Assembly: GCA_014650415.1 (NCBI GenBank)
Contig: BMUX01000003.1
Span: 372,001 to 436,000, forward strand
Length of the DNA: 64,000 bases
Reading direction: 5' to 3'
Origin: Streptomyces spiroverticillatus
Lineage (GTDB): Bacteria; Actinomycetota; Actinomycetes; Streptomycetales; Streptomycetaceae
Of the stretch, positions 35,280-45,261 are shown one piece after another; the stretch's first letter is position 1, and every line of letters starts with the position of its first letter. The position numbers and the translations under genes were made by a program. The notes under the pieces are model-generated. The model was not told the origin of the DNA, searched no databases, and saw only the letters and a program-made list of their open reading frames with translations.

Positions 35280-36422
35280 GTGCCGCGCTCATCTGTATCC
35301 GCAGAACCCGCCGAACCCGCCGAACCCGCTGAATCCATCGCGTCCATCGCGTCCATCGCGTCCGCCGTATCCGTCGCGTCGGCCGCATCCGTCGCGTCCG
35401 TCGGCGTTTCACGTGAAACATCCGCACCCGCCCCGCCCCTCGGCAGCCTGCTGCGCCGGTACGCGTTCCTGGGCGAGCCGGTGTCCTGCGAGCCCGTCGC
35501 CCAGGGCCTGCTGAACCACGGTTTCCGGCTGACCACCACCCGCGGCGACTTCTTCCTCAAGCACCACCTCGACGGCGACCGCACCGCCATCGCCCGCCAG
35601 CACGGCGCCACCCAGCGCCTGGCCGCCCTCGGCGTCCCCGTCGCCCCGCCGCTGCCCGGCACCGACGGCGACACCGTCGCGGTGGTCGGCGGACGCTGCT
35701 ACGCCCTGCACCCCTGGATCGACGGCAGCCACCGGGACGGCGCCCAGCTCACCGAGGCCGAGTCGCTGCGTCTGGGCGCCCTGCTGGGCGTCGTGCACAC
35801 CTGCCTGGACCAGGTCATGGAGTCGGCCGCCGGACGCGACGGCGGGCAGCTCAGCGCCGATCCGCGCGACAGCTTCGAGACCATCGACGAACTGCTGCTG
35901 CTGGCCCGCAGGAGGCACCCCAGGGACGCCTTCGACGTCCTGGCCGAACACCGCCTCCTGGAGCGCCGCACGCTCCTGGAGCGGCACGCACACCGCCGCC
36001 CGCCCGCCGGGGCCGAGCCGACCGCCGGGTGGGTGCACGGCGACTTCCACCCGCTGAACCTGCTCTACCGGGGCGCCGAACCCGCCGCGATCGTCGACTG
36101 GGACCGGCTCGCGGTGCAGCCCCGCGCCGAGGAAGCGGTCCGTGCGGCCGCCATCTTCTTCGTACGGCCGGACGGCGAGCTGGAACTGACCAAGGCCCGC
36201 GCGTACGCACGGGCCTACCGGCGCACCACGGGGGCGGGGGAGGCCGAACTGGCCGCCGCCGTGCACCGGGTGTGGTGGGAGCGGCTGAACGACTTCTGGA
36301 TACTGCGCTGGCGCTACCAGCTGCACGACCGAAGGGCCGACCCGCAGTTTCCTGCGGCGTCGGCCCTGGCGGTCTGGTGGACCAAGGAGTACGAAGCCGT
36401 GCTGGACGCCTTCGCGGGGTAG
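35280..36422 (+). CDS. Phosphotransferase (APH/homoserine-kinase-like) with repetitive N-terminus
   Basis: A 380-aa frame with GTG 35280. The catalytic part from about 50 shows a kinase N-lobe (LLNHGFRLTTTRGDFFLKHH) and the Brenner motif HGDFHPLNLLYRG followed by AIVDWDRLAVQPRAEE. Family members phosphorylate small alcohols or amines (for example homoserine or choline); the substrate is unknown. Residues 8-43 are simple repeats of EPA and SIA/SVA coded by 9-bp units and then parS (VSRET). The true start may be downstream of the repeats, because no good ribosome site precedes 35280. Converges with the kinase gene, with 3 bp between stops. Confidence 0.78.
   Translation: MPRSSVSAEPAEPAEPAESIASIASIASAVSVASAASVASVGVSRETSAPAPPLGSLLRRYAFLGEPVSCEPVAQGLLNHGFRLTTTRGDFFLKHHLDGDRTAIARQHGATQRLAALGVPVAPPLPGTDGDTVAVVGGRCYALHPWIDGSHRDGAQLTEAESLRLGALLGVVHTCLDQVMESAAGRDGGQLSADPRDSFETIDELLLLARRRHPRDAFDVLAEHRLLERRTLLERHAHRRPPAGAEPTAGWVHGDFHPLNLLYRGAEPAAIVDWDRLAVQPRAEEAVRAAAIFFVRPDGELELTKARAYARAYRRTTGAGEAELAAAVHRVWWERLNDFWILRWRYQLHDRRADPQFPAASALAVWWTKEYEAVLDAFAG
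35301..35405. repeat. 9-bp tandem repeats in phosphotransferase N-terminus
   Basis: Units GCCGAACCC (about 3) then GCGTCCATC/GCGTCCGCC-type (about 7) run in frame and end 1 bp before a parS site. Expansion or contraction would keep the frame. Confidence 0.7.
35406..35419. other. parS: parS site 10, inside phosphotransferase gene
   Basis: Exact GTTTCACGTGAAAC, read as V-S-R-E-T between the repeat tail and the catalytic domain. Confidence 0.92.
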
Positions 36423-36425
36423 CCG

Positions 36426-38135
36426 TTAGGGCTTGGTGCCCGCCGTGTCGGTGCCCTGGGCGGCACCGGCGTTGGCGTTCCCGGCCGGGTTGCCGCCCGG
36501 CTGGCCCTCGGTGGTCCCCTGGGTGGTGCCCTGGTTCGTGCCCTGGTTGGCGTTGCCGTCGGTGGTGCCCTGGTTGGCGTTGCCGTCGGTGGTGCCCTCG
36601 GTGGTGCCCTGGTTCGTGCCCTGGTTGGCGTTGCCGTCGGTGGTGCCCTGGTTGGCGTTGCCGTCGGTGGTGCCCTCGGTGGTGCCCTGGTTGGCGGTGC
36701 CACCGGTGGCCGGAGGCTTCGTCGGGTCTTCCTTCGGCGGCTTCGTCTCGGTCTTCGGCGGCGACTTCTTCGGCGGCGGGGGCAGCTTGTTGCCGCCGTC
36801 GGTGCCGCCGTTGGTGGAGGAGCTGCCGTTCTCGCTGCTGCCGCCGGAGGTTTCCTCGTCGTCGGGGGAGTCCTCGTCGGTCGGGGTGGCGCCGGGAGTG
36901 CTCGGGCCGGTGGTGTGCACCGGCGGCTTCTCTTCCTTCTTCCCGCCGAAGAAGTCGTTCGCGTACGCCACACCGCCCGCGATCGCCAGGACCGCGATCA
37001 ACGCGAAGATCCAGATCTTGGCGCGGCTGGGACGGTCGTCGTACCCGTCGTCGTACGCCCCGTCGTGCGGGTTCTGCGGGGGCAGCATCGCGCCGCCCGG
37101 ACGGAACTGCGAGGTGTCGCCGTGCGTCGGGTGCCCCATGGCGGCCGTCGTCGCGACACCGTGCGCCGGGGTGTAGCCCGACTCGTGCATCTCGACGGGG
37201 CCGGTGTTCCAGGTGCCCGTGTGGCTGCCCTGCTGCTGGAGCATCTGGAGCCCGTACTGCACCAGACCGCGCATCTCCTCCGCGCTCTGGAACCGGTCGT
37301 CCGGGTCCTTGGCGAGGGCGCGCATGGCGAGGCCGTCCAGCTCCGGCGGGGCCACGTCCGACATCTCGGACGGCGGCACCGGGAGGTCCTGGACGTGCTG
37401 GTAGACCACCGACAGCGGCGTCTCGCCCATGAACGGGGGCCGCAGCGCGAGCAGTTCGTACAGCAGGCAGCCCGTGGCGTACAGGTCGGAGCGGTGGTCG
37501 ACGGCCTTGCCGAGCGCCTGCTCCGGGGAGAGGTACTGCGGGGTGCCCATGACCATGCCGGTCTGCGTCATCGTCGACTGCACGCCGTGCAGGGCGCGCG
37601 CGATGCCGAAGTCCATCACCTTGACCGCGCCGCCGTGCGTGATGATCACGTTCGCGGGCTTGATGTCGCGGTGCACGATGCCGTGCTGGTGGCTGTACGC
37701 GAGGGCCTCCAGCACGCCGGAGACGATGATCAGCGCCTGCTCCGGGCCCGGGGCCTCGGCGTTGAGCAGCAGGTCGCGGATGGTGTTGCCCTCGACGAGC
37801 TCCATCACGATGTACGGGACGAGGTTGCCGCCGATGCGGTCCTCGCCCGAGTCGTACACGGCCACCACGGCATGGTGGTTGAGGCCGGCGACGGACTGCG
37901 CCTCACGCGTGAAGCGCGCCTTGGCGACCGGGTCCTCGGCGAGGTCGGAACGCAGCAGCTTCACCGCGACCTGGCGGCCCAGCCGCACGTCCTCCGCGGC
38001 GAAGACCTCGGCCATGCCGCCGCGGCCGAGACGATGGGTCAGCCGGTAGCGACCATCGCCGACAAGTCCGCCCATACCGAACGATTCCGGCAGGTCAGAC
38101 ACTCCACCGCCGGTGTCCTCGGGTTCGGGTGCCAT
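36426..38135 (-). CDS. Membrane Ser/Thr protein kinase with repeat-rich extracytoplasmic tail
   Basis: A 569-aa kinase. The catalytic domain is at about 28-295: GRGGMAEVFAAEDV P-loop, AVKLLRS Lys, HRDIKPANVI catalytic loop, DFG in KVMDFGIARA, then a GTPQYLSPEQAL activation segment. A linker and one transmembrane helix (KIWIFALIAVLAIAGGVAY, about 370) follow. The outside tail is Thr/Gly/Asn-rich with blocks of TTDGNANQG repeats. No PASTA domain, unlike its divergent partner. It resembles the kinase next to PksC in S. coelicolor (PkaF) by position. A repetitive, low-complexity exterior may anchor to cell wall or sense stress. Confidence 0.87.
   Translation of the reverse strand: MAPEPEDTGGGVSDLPESFGMGGLVGDGRYRLTHRLGRGGMAEVFAAEDVRLGRQVAVKLLRSDLAEDPVAKARFTREAQSVAGLNHHAVVAVYDSGEDRIGGNLVPYIVMELVEGNTIRDLLLNAEAPGPEQALIIVSGVLEALAYSHQHGIVHRDIKPANVIITHGGAVKVMDFGIARALHGVQSTMTQTGMVMGTPQYLSPEQALGKAVDHRSDLYATGCLLYELLALRPPFMGETPLSVVYQHVQDLPVPPSEMSDVAPPELDGLAMRALAKDPDDRFQSAEEMRGLVQYGLQMLQQQGSHTGTWNTGPVEMHESGYTPAHGVATTAAMGHPTHGDTSQFRPGGAMLPPQNPHDGAYDDGYDDRPSRAKIWIFALIAVLAIAGGVAYANDFFGGKKEEKPPVHTTGPSTPGATPTDEDSPDDEETSGGSSENGSSSTNGGTDGGNKLPPPPKKSPPKTETKPPKEDPTKPPATGGTANQGTTEGTTDGNANQGTTDGNANQGTNQGTTEGTTDGNANQGTTDGNANQGTNQGTTQGTTEGQPGGNPAGNANAGAAQGTDTAGTKP
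36520..36700. repeat. Tandem repeats coding TTDGNANQG blocks in kinase tail
   Basis: A 27-bp unit (TTDGNANQG) occurs in two doublets, nested in a 78-bp higher-order repeat with TNQGTTEG spacers. In-frame expansion would change the extracytoplasmic tail length without disrupting the kinase. Confidence 0.8.
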
Positions 38136-38529
38136 CAGTCCTCGCCGTCATCATCTGTCCGCGCCCGCGGGTCCGTACGGTCCGGAAACCGACGGTTCGT
38201 AAGCCCGCGTCGCGGTGGTTCACAGGGTTCTCCGCCACGTCACGCTACAGCCTCATGCGTGGCCCCTCTGCTATCAGATGGACCTGCCATCAAAACCGTT
38301 GCGCCTGTACCCGTGCAAATTACCCACCCTTCGGGGTCGCGCGGATAACGCTTCCGAGACTCTTCCTCTCCCGTACGGTCACGGAACGGGCACCTCGCTT
38401 GACGTGTCAGTGCCCTGGGGCAGACTTGGCCCGTAATGAGGGATGATCGCGGATTGCCTCCGCATTGTCTCCGCACGAGCGAGCGCCGGTCCGACGCGGG
38501 TCCACCGCGGCCGAGGGGGAAGCACAGTC
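38136..38529. promoter_or_regulatory. Divergent region between two kinases
   Basis: 394 bp without a gene. On the plus strand TTGACG (38399-38404) and AGACTT (38422-38427) are separated by 17 bp, a plausible sigma-70 type promoter with a leader of about 95 nt. I see no strong minus-strand promoter and no long hairpin. Confidence 0.5.
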
Positions 38530-40152
38530 ATGAGCCAGGACGGCACGCAGGGCCGGTACGCGGGCGGCTCCGTGGCAGGTGGTCGCTACCAGCTTCGGGA
38601 CCTGCTCGGCGAGGGGGGCATGGCCTCCGTCTACCTGGCCTACGACGCCGCCCTGGACCGCCAGGTCGCGATCAAGACATTGCATACGGAACTGGGTCGC
38701 GAAGCCGCCTTCCGCGAGCGCTTCCGGCGCGAGGCGCAGGCCGTGGCCAAGCTCTCGCACACCAACATCGTCTCGGTCTTCGACACCGGCGAGGACGATC
38801 TGGGCGGCTCCCAGATGCCGTACATCGTCATGGAGTACGTGGAGGGACAGCCGCTCGGCTCGGTCCTGAACAACGACATCCAGCGGTACGGCGCGATGCC
38901 CGCCGACAAGGCCCTGAAGGTCACCGCCGACGTCCTCGCGGCGCTGGACACCAGCCACGAGATGGGCCTGGTCCACCGCGACATCAAGCCCGGCAACGTC
39001 ATGGTCACCAAGCGCGGCGTCGTGAAGGTGATGGACTTCGGCATCGCCCGCGCCATGCAGTCCGGCGTCACGTCCATGACCCAGACCGGAATGGTCGTCG
39101 GCACCCCGCAGTACCTCTCGCCGGAGCAGGCACTGGGGCGCGGCGTGGACGCCCGCTCCGACCTGTACTCGGTCGGCATCATGCTGTTCCAGCTGCTCAC
39201 CGGCCGGATCCCGTTCGACGCCGACTCGGCGCTGGCCATCGCGTACGCGCACGTCCAGGAGGAGCCGGTCGCCCCGTCCTCCATCAACCGGACGCTCCCG
39301 CCGGCCATCGACGCGCTGGTCGCCCGGGCCCTGAAGAAGAACCCGAACGAGCGCTTCCCGAGCGCCGCCGCCATGGCCGACGAGTGCCACCGGGTGCTCG
39401 CGTCGTTGCAGCCGGGCGCCGCCCCCTCGATCGTCCCGGGCAGCGGCCCGGTGCAGGGCGCGGGCTCGGGCGTCGGCTCCGCGGTGTTCCCGCCGGTCGA
39501 CCAGATGGGGCAGGGGGTGCCGCAGAGCGGCGTGCAGACGCCGTACCAGCCGCCGACTCCGAGCCCGTACGGTCCCGCCACGCCCGCACCGATGCCGACC
39601 CCGGCGCCGCAGGCCGCGTACGGGTACCCGCAGCAGCAGGGCGGGTACGCGACGCCCGCGCCGTACGCGCAGAACCCGACGCCGCCCTCGACGCCGATGC
39701 CCGCTCCGGGTGCGCCGGGCGGGCAGGCCAAGAAGAAGAACACCCCGATGCTGATCGGTGCGGTGGTGGTCGTGCTGGCCGTGATCGGCGGCGTGATCTT
39801 CGCGCTCCTCCCGAAGGACAAGCCGGAGGACAAGCAGGACAACCCGACCACGCAGGCGGGTCACAAGGGTCCTGACCGGTCGAAGACGCTCAAGGACACG
39901 GAGTGCAGCGACCCGAAGGAGGACAACCTCGACCCGTCCAAGGTCGTCGTGCCCAACTTCGTCTACAAGAACGTGCGCTCGGTCAAGCTGTGCGCCCAGG
40001 CCGCCGGCTGGACGGTCCGGGAGAAGCCGACCGACGAGAACCAGTGGGGCGAGGAGACGGTCATCGACCAGTTCCCGCTCGCGGGCTCGGCGATCGACCC
40101 CAAGGCCACCAACATCGAACTCACCGTCTCCACCGGCAACCCGGCCCAGTAG
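38530..40152 (+). CDS. Membrane Ser/Thr protein kinase with C-terminal PASTA domain
   Basis: A 540-aa kinase. The catalytic domain is at 20-285 with GEGGMASVYLAYD, VAIKTLH, HRDIKPGNVMVTK and KVMDFGIARA. A long Pro/Gln-rich linker follows at about 300-395 and one transmembrane helix (MLIGAVVVVLAVIGGVIF) near 405. One PASTA domain is at about 470-535 (VVVPNFVYKNVRSVKLCA, ELTVSTGNPAQ). PASTA domains bind muropeptides, so it likely senses cell-wall state. ATG 38530 has GGGGGAAG upstream. Divergent from the other kinase, a pairing known in Streptomyces (PkaF/PksC). Confidence 0.9.
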   Translation: MSQDGTQGRYAGGSVAGGRYQLRDLLGEGGMASVYLAYDAALDRQVAIKTLHTELGREAAFRERFRREAQAVAKLSHTNIVSVFDTGEDDLGGSQMPYIVMEYVEGQPLGSVLNNDIQRYGAMPADKALKVTADVLAALDTSHEMGLVHRDIKPGNVMVTKRGVVKVMDFGIARAMQSGVTSMTQTGMVVGTPQYLSPEQALGRGVDARSDLYSVGIMLFQLLTGRIPFDADSALAIAYAHVQEEPVAPSSINRTLPPAIDALVARALKKNPNERFPSAAAMADECHRVLASLQPGAAPSIVPGSGPVQGAGSGVGSAVFPPVDQMGQGVPQSGVQTPYQPPTPSPYGPATPAPMPTPAPQAAYGYPQQQGGYATPAPYAQNPTPPSTPMPAPGAPGGQAKKKNTPMLIGAVVVVLAVIGGVIFALLPKDKPEDKQDNPTTQAGHKGPDRSKTLKDTECSDPKEDNLDPSKVVVPNFVYKNVRSVKLCAQAAGWTVREKPTDENQWGEETVIDQFPLAGSAIDPKATNIELTVSTGNPAQ

Positions 40153-40216
40153 CCCCCCGGGCCCGCCCGATCCGGCCCATCCCGGTCACGGCCGCGCCCC
40201 CTCTGCCCGCATCCCC

Positions 40217-40669
40217 TCACTGCCGCCGTATCCGCATCCCCAAGAACCCCAGCCCCATCCCCACCAGCACGATCCCCACCCCCAGCGGCACCGGCCTGAC
40301 CCCCGCCCCCGCACCCCCCGCCACCGCCTGCGGCACCACCGCCGGAGGCCGTGACACCGGCGTCCTCGACGGCGACGGCCGCACGGGCCTCGCCGGCACC
40401 GCCGGCAGCCTCACCGCCACCGGCCGCACCACCTCCGGCTCGGTCACCCTCCCCGGCCTGACCCGCCCCACCCCCGCCTTCCTTCCGGCCAGCCGCTCCC
40501 CACCGGCCGCCGCACGCGAGGCCACAGCCGACGCCCGGGGCGACACCTCGAGCGACGCGGAAACGACCGGCGACGGAACCTCCTCCGCCCCGGCCGTCCC
40601 CCCACCGCACACCACCAGCAGGCCCCCCGCCACCCACACCGTCACGCGCCCGCGGACCCCTGAAGCCAT
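40217..40669 (-). CDS. Hypothetical exported protein with Pro/Val-rich repeats
   Basis: A 150-aa protein from ATG 40669, with GGGAGG about 10 bp upstream. Signal-like VWVAGGLLVVCGGG at the N-terminus, then a Pro/Arg/Val-rich region with RPVAVRLPAVPARPV, and a C-terminal helix VGIVLVGMGLGFLGM followed by RIRRQ. The end resembles a sortase-substrate tail without a clear LPxTG. Its other frames are also open, so the confidence is only moderate. No function is known. Confidence 0.5.
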   Translation of the reverse strand: MASGVRGRVTVWVAGGLLVVCGGGTAGAEEVPSPVVSASLEVSPRASAVASRAAAGGERLAGRKAGVGRVRPGRVTEPEVVRPVAVRLPAVPARPVRPSPSRTPVSRPPAVVPQAVAGGAGAGVRPVPLGVGIVLVGMGLGFLGMRIRRQ

Positions 40670-40771
40670 CGGAACGACCGCCTCCCGTCGGTACCGCCGA
40701 ACCATCGGACTCAGCGTCACATACCGCAATCAATCGGGCACGCGGACCGAGCCATCCGGACCGTCACCCGC

Positions 40772-40810
40772 TTGCCACCGCGGGCATACTCGGTATACAT
40801 ACTCAGTATG
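40772..40810 (+). promoter_or_regulatory. PadR promoter with overlapping tandem operator
   Basis: TTGCCA (40772-40777), 16 bp, then TATACA (40794-40799). Transcription would start at or next to ATG 40808, giving a leaderless mRNA. Two near-identical 12-mers CATACTCGGTAT and CATACTCAGTAT lie at 40785-40796 and 40798-40809. The second extends to a perfect CATACT-C-AGTATG palindrome overlapping the start codon. PadR proteins bind such ATAC/GTAT dyads, so autorepression is likely. Confidence 0.65.
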
Positions 40811-41455
40811 TCGATCCGCCACGGGCTCCTCGCCCTCCTGGAACAGGGCCCCCGGTACGGCTCCCAGCTGCGTACCGAATTCGAGTCCCGCACAGGCGCC
40901 ACCTGGCCCCTAAACGTCGGGCAGGTCTACACCACGCTCAGCCGCCTGGAGCGCGACGGCATGGTCGTCCCGGGCGGCGACGACGACGCGGGCCACCCGC
41001 TGTACGCGATCACCGACGCCGGACGCGAGGAACTGCGCCAGTGGTTCGAGCGCCCCGTCGACCGCACCAGCCCGCCCCGCGACGAACTGGCGATCAAGCT
41101 GGCCATGGCCGTCGGCGCACCCGGTGTCGACATCCAGGCCGTCATCCAGGCCCAGCGGCACGCCACCCTGAAGGCGATGCAGGACTACACCCGGCTCAAG
41201 GCGCAGGCCCTGATCGCCGTCGAGTCCGGCGGCGACCTCCAGGACAACGCCCGGGGCCGCGACGACATGGCGTGGCTGCTCGTCCTGGAGCAGCTGATCT
41301 TCCAGACCGAGGCCGAGGCCCGCTGGCTCGACCACTCCGAGTCCCGGCTCGTCCGGCTCTCCGCCACGGCCAAGCGGGGAGCCACTCCGCCACCGGCCGA
41401 ACCCGCGCCCCGTACCGCCGAGAGCGCACCCGCACGCGCCTCCCGGCGCCGCTGA
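40808..41455 (+). CDS. PadR family transcriptional regulator
   Basis: A 215-aa regulator. The winged helix is at 1-85 (RHGLLALLEQGPRYGSQLRTE, LNVGQVYTTLSRLERDGMV, YAITDAGREELRQWF). A helical dimerisation domain reaches about 180 and an Ala/Pro-rich tail ends it. PadR proteins often repress an adjacent ABC exporter gene pair, as here. The mRNA is probably leaderless. The operator overlaps the promoter and the ATG. Confidence 0.9.
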   Translation: MSIRHGLLALLEQGPRYGSQLRTEFESRTGATWPLNVGQVYTTLSRLERDGMVVPGGDDDAGHPLYAITDAGREELRQWFERPVDRTSPPRDELAIKLAMAVGAPGVDIQAVIQAQRHATLKAMQDYTRLKAQALIAVESGGDLQDNARGRDDMAWLLVLEQLIFQTEAEARWLDHSESRLVRLSATAKRGATPPPAEPAPRTAESAPARASRRR

Positions 41456-41534
41456 ACCGCGCGGCTCCCACTTCCGTACGACCGCCGGACGGCGCCCCGT
41501 GCCGCACGGCCTTCCCAGGGGGGACCCCACACCC

Positions 41535-42292
<758 letters not shown>

Positions 42293-42296
<4 letters not shown>

Positions 42297-45151
42297 AGGG
42301 CTGGTACCACTCCTGGCTCGCGGCGATCCGCATCGCCCGCCGCGACGCCTGGCGCTCCAAGGGCCGCAGCATCCTCGTCCTCGCGATGATCGCCGTACCG
42401 ATCCTCGGCGTCAGCGCCATCGACGTGACCCTGCGCAGTGCCGAACTGACCCCGGCCCAGGGCCTGACCCGGGAAATGGGTGCCGCCGACGCCATCCTGA
42501 GCGAGGCGGGCTGGGGCGGTGGGCCGATCCACCAGCCGCCGGACCCCCGCTTCACCGGCACCGAACCGGTCGGCGGCTTCGAGCAGTACGAGAACAAGCC
42601 GATGCCCGAGGGCCACGCCGACGTCACCAAGGCGATCCCGGCGGGCGCGAAGGTCCTCACCGACACCACGGCGATGTCCCGGCTGCGCACCACGCACGGT
42701 CTGCTCGACACCGAACTCCGCGAGATCAAGGCCGGGGACCCGATGGTCACCGGTGCGATCGTGCCGACCGGCGGCCGCTTCCCCGAGAAGGCCGGCGAGA
42801 TCGCCGCCACCGACGCCTTCCTCAAGAACAGTGGGCTCTCCGTGGGCTCCACGCTCACCGCCCGCTCCCTCGACACGACGTTCACCGTCGTCGGCTCCTA
42901 CGAGCTGCCCCACGCCCTGAAGACCACGCAGGTCATCGCCCCTCCGGGCACCTTCATCGCCCCGCTGAACAAGGCGCTGGAGGCACAGGGCCTGCCCAGT
43001 GCCGGAAACCACACCTCGTACCTCGTCTCCGTCGGCGGCGAAGGTTTCACGTGGAACATGGTCAAGGAGGCCAACGCCAAGGGCGTCCAGGTGAATTCGC
43101 GTGCGGTGATCCTGTCGCCGCCGCCGGACTCCGAGGTCCCGTACTTCCAGAAGAACCCGCGCAAGACCGAGGAGCTCGGCAGCAACCGTGAGCTGCTGAC
43201 CATCGCCGCGACGATCGTCGGCATGGCCCTGCTCGAGGTCTGTCTGCTGGCCGGTCCGGCCTTCGCCGTCGGCGCCCGGCGCTCGCGCCGTCAGCTCGGC
43301 CTGGTCGGGGCCAACGGCGGCGACCGCCGCCACATCCGGGCCATCGTCCTGTCCGGCGGTCTCGTGATCGGCGTGGCCGCGGCCGTCGTCGGCACCATCC
43401 TGGGCCTGCTGCTCACCCTCGCCCTGCAACCGGTCCTCGAAGGGGTCATGGGCAAGAGGTTCGGCACGTTCACCGTGCAGCCCCTGGAGCTGCTGGGGAT
43501 CGCCGCAGCCGCCGTGATCACCGGTCTGCTGGCCGCGATCGTGCCCGCGGTCAACGCCTCCCGGCAGACCCCGCTGGCCTCCCTCACCGGCCGGCGCGGA
43601 GTGCGCCGCGCCAACCGCGTCCTGCCGGTCCTCGGCCTGATCGCCGTCGCCCTCGGCGTCGCGATCGCCCTGTACGGGGCCACCAGCAGCGAGAACATCC
43701 TCCTGGTCGCGGGCGGCAGCGGCATCGCCGAACTGGGCGTCGTCGCCCTCACCCCGGTGCTGGTCGGCCTCTTCGGCCGGCTCGGCGGCTGGCTTCCGCT
43801 CTCCCCCCGGCTCGCCCTGCGCGACGCGGTCCGCAACCGGGGACGCACGGCTCCGGCCGTCGCCGCGGTGCTGGCTGCCGTCGCGGGCACGGTCGCCGTG
43901 GCGACGTACGCCGAGAGCCAGGACGCCAAGCAGCGCGCCCAGTACCAGGCAATGCTCCCGCACGGCAGCGGCAAGGCGACCACCGACGAGGCGGGCGGGC
44001 GCGACGTGCCCGCCGTCCGGCAGGCGATCCAGGCCAACATCTCGCTCGACGCCCTCGCCGACGTCCAGCGCATCGTCATCGGCAGCAAGACCTGCACCTC
44101 GTACAGCGAGGACAAGAAGTGCGGCACGTACGACGTCTTCATCCCGAAGGCCAACCGCTGCGCCCTGCACGACCCCGCCAAGGGCCCCGACGCCTTCACG
44201 GTCGCCGAGCGGCGCAAGCTCTCCAAGGACTGGCGCTGCCAGGTCAACGAGGGCGGAAACACTCCGCAGCAGGGTGGTGTTCTCGTCGGTGACGAGAAGG
44301 TCCTCAAGGCCCTCTCCATCACCGACCCGACCCTGGTGAACGCCCTCAAGGAGGGCAAGGCGGTCTCCTTCGACCAGACGGCCTTCATGAACGGCAAGAC
44401 CGGCATCAACGTGGTCACCGACCAGAAGAAGGCCGAGGAGGCGAGGGCCGCCAACAAGGAGGCACCGGGCAAGGTCCACGAGCTGCCCTCGGTCCTGGCA
44501 CCCAAGTCCGTGAACGGTTACGGGCTCCAGCTGCTGGTCCCGCCGTCGCTCGCCAAGTCCGCGGGGTTCACCACCGTTCCCTTCGGCGTGGTCTTCTCGA
44601 CGTCCGCACTGCCCAGCACCGAGCAGAAGCAGGCCCTCGACGGAGCGATCGACAAGATCGGCCTCAACGAGGGCGTGGTCATCGAGGCCGGGTACGTCAG
44701 CGAGAACGGCATCGTGCTGCTGGCCCTGACCGTCTTCGCCGGTCTGATCACCATCGGCGCGGCAGGCATCGCCACCGGGCTCGCCCAGGCCGACGCCGAG
44801 GCCGACCTGAAGACGCTCGCCGCGGTCGGCGCACCGCCCCGGGTACGCCGTGCGCTCAGCGGCTTCCAGTGCGGAACGGTCTCCTTCATGGGAGTGGTCC
44901 TGGGATCGGCGGCCGGTGTGCTGCCCGCCATCGCCCTGATCCTCTCGGACCGCCGCACGGACGCGGCCAACATGCAGGAACACCTGGACATGGGCTGGGG
45001 CACCAGCGGCATGGCCAACGTGGACATGCCGATCGTCATCCCGTGGGAGACCCTCGGCGCGCTCATCGTCGTCGTACCGCTCGGCGCGGCCCTGCTCGCC
45101 GCGCTGGTCACCCGCTCCCGGGGCGCGCTCGCCCGGCGCGAGGTCGGCTGA
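42293..45151 (+). CDS. FtsX-like ABC transporter permease
   Basis: A 952-aa membrane protein starting GTG 42293. An N-terminal helix (RSILVLAMIAVPILGVSAI) is followed by a large extracytoplasmic region (45-300) and several helices at 305-545. A second exterior domain of about 270 residues contains four Cys (SKTCTSYSEDKKCGTYD and others). The last three or four helices are near the C-terminus, including LLALTVFAGLITIGAAGI. The duplicated FtsX layout suggests mechanotransmission or export rather than classical import. A near-parS (one mismatch) lies inside. Confidence 0.9.
43044..43057. other. Near-parS, one mismatch, inside permease gene
   Basis: GTTTCACGTGGAAC differs from the consensus at one base. 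Single-mismatch sites may bind ParB more weakly. Its in-frame coding sequence may be fortuitous. Confidence 0.4.
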
Positions 45152-45182
45152 CCGTACGGCTCGCCGTGAAACTGCTCCAAGC

Positions 45183-45225
45183 TGTGCCCCCGTACGAAGG
45201 TGGATCACCTTTGTGCGGGGGCACA
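45183..45225 (+). terminator. Terminator of ABC operon
   Basis: TGTGCCCCCG (45183-45192) pairs with CGGGGGCACA (45216-45225), with an inner AAGGTG/CACCTT stem, 31 bp after the permease stop. Confidence 0.75.
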
Positions 45226-45261
45226 CCCACTCTTGACGCACGTGTACGAGAGAATGACGGC

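Noticed and set aside
36520..36700. CRISPR-like tandem repeats
   Set aside because: No unique spacers; in-frame coding repeats of a kinase tail. The same holds for the repeats at 61640-61710.
43044..43057. Counting the near-parS in the permease as a true site
   Set aside because: One mismatch breaks the palindrome and the sequence is in a conserved coding frame; kept only as a weak candidate.
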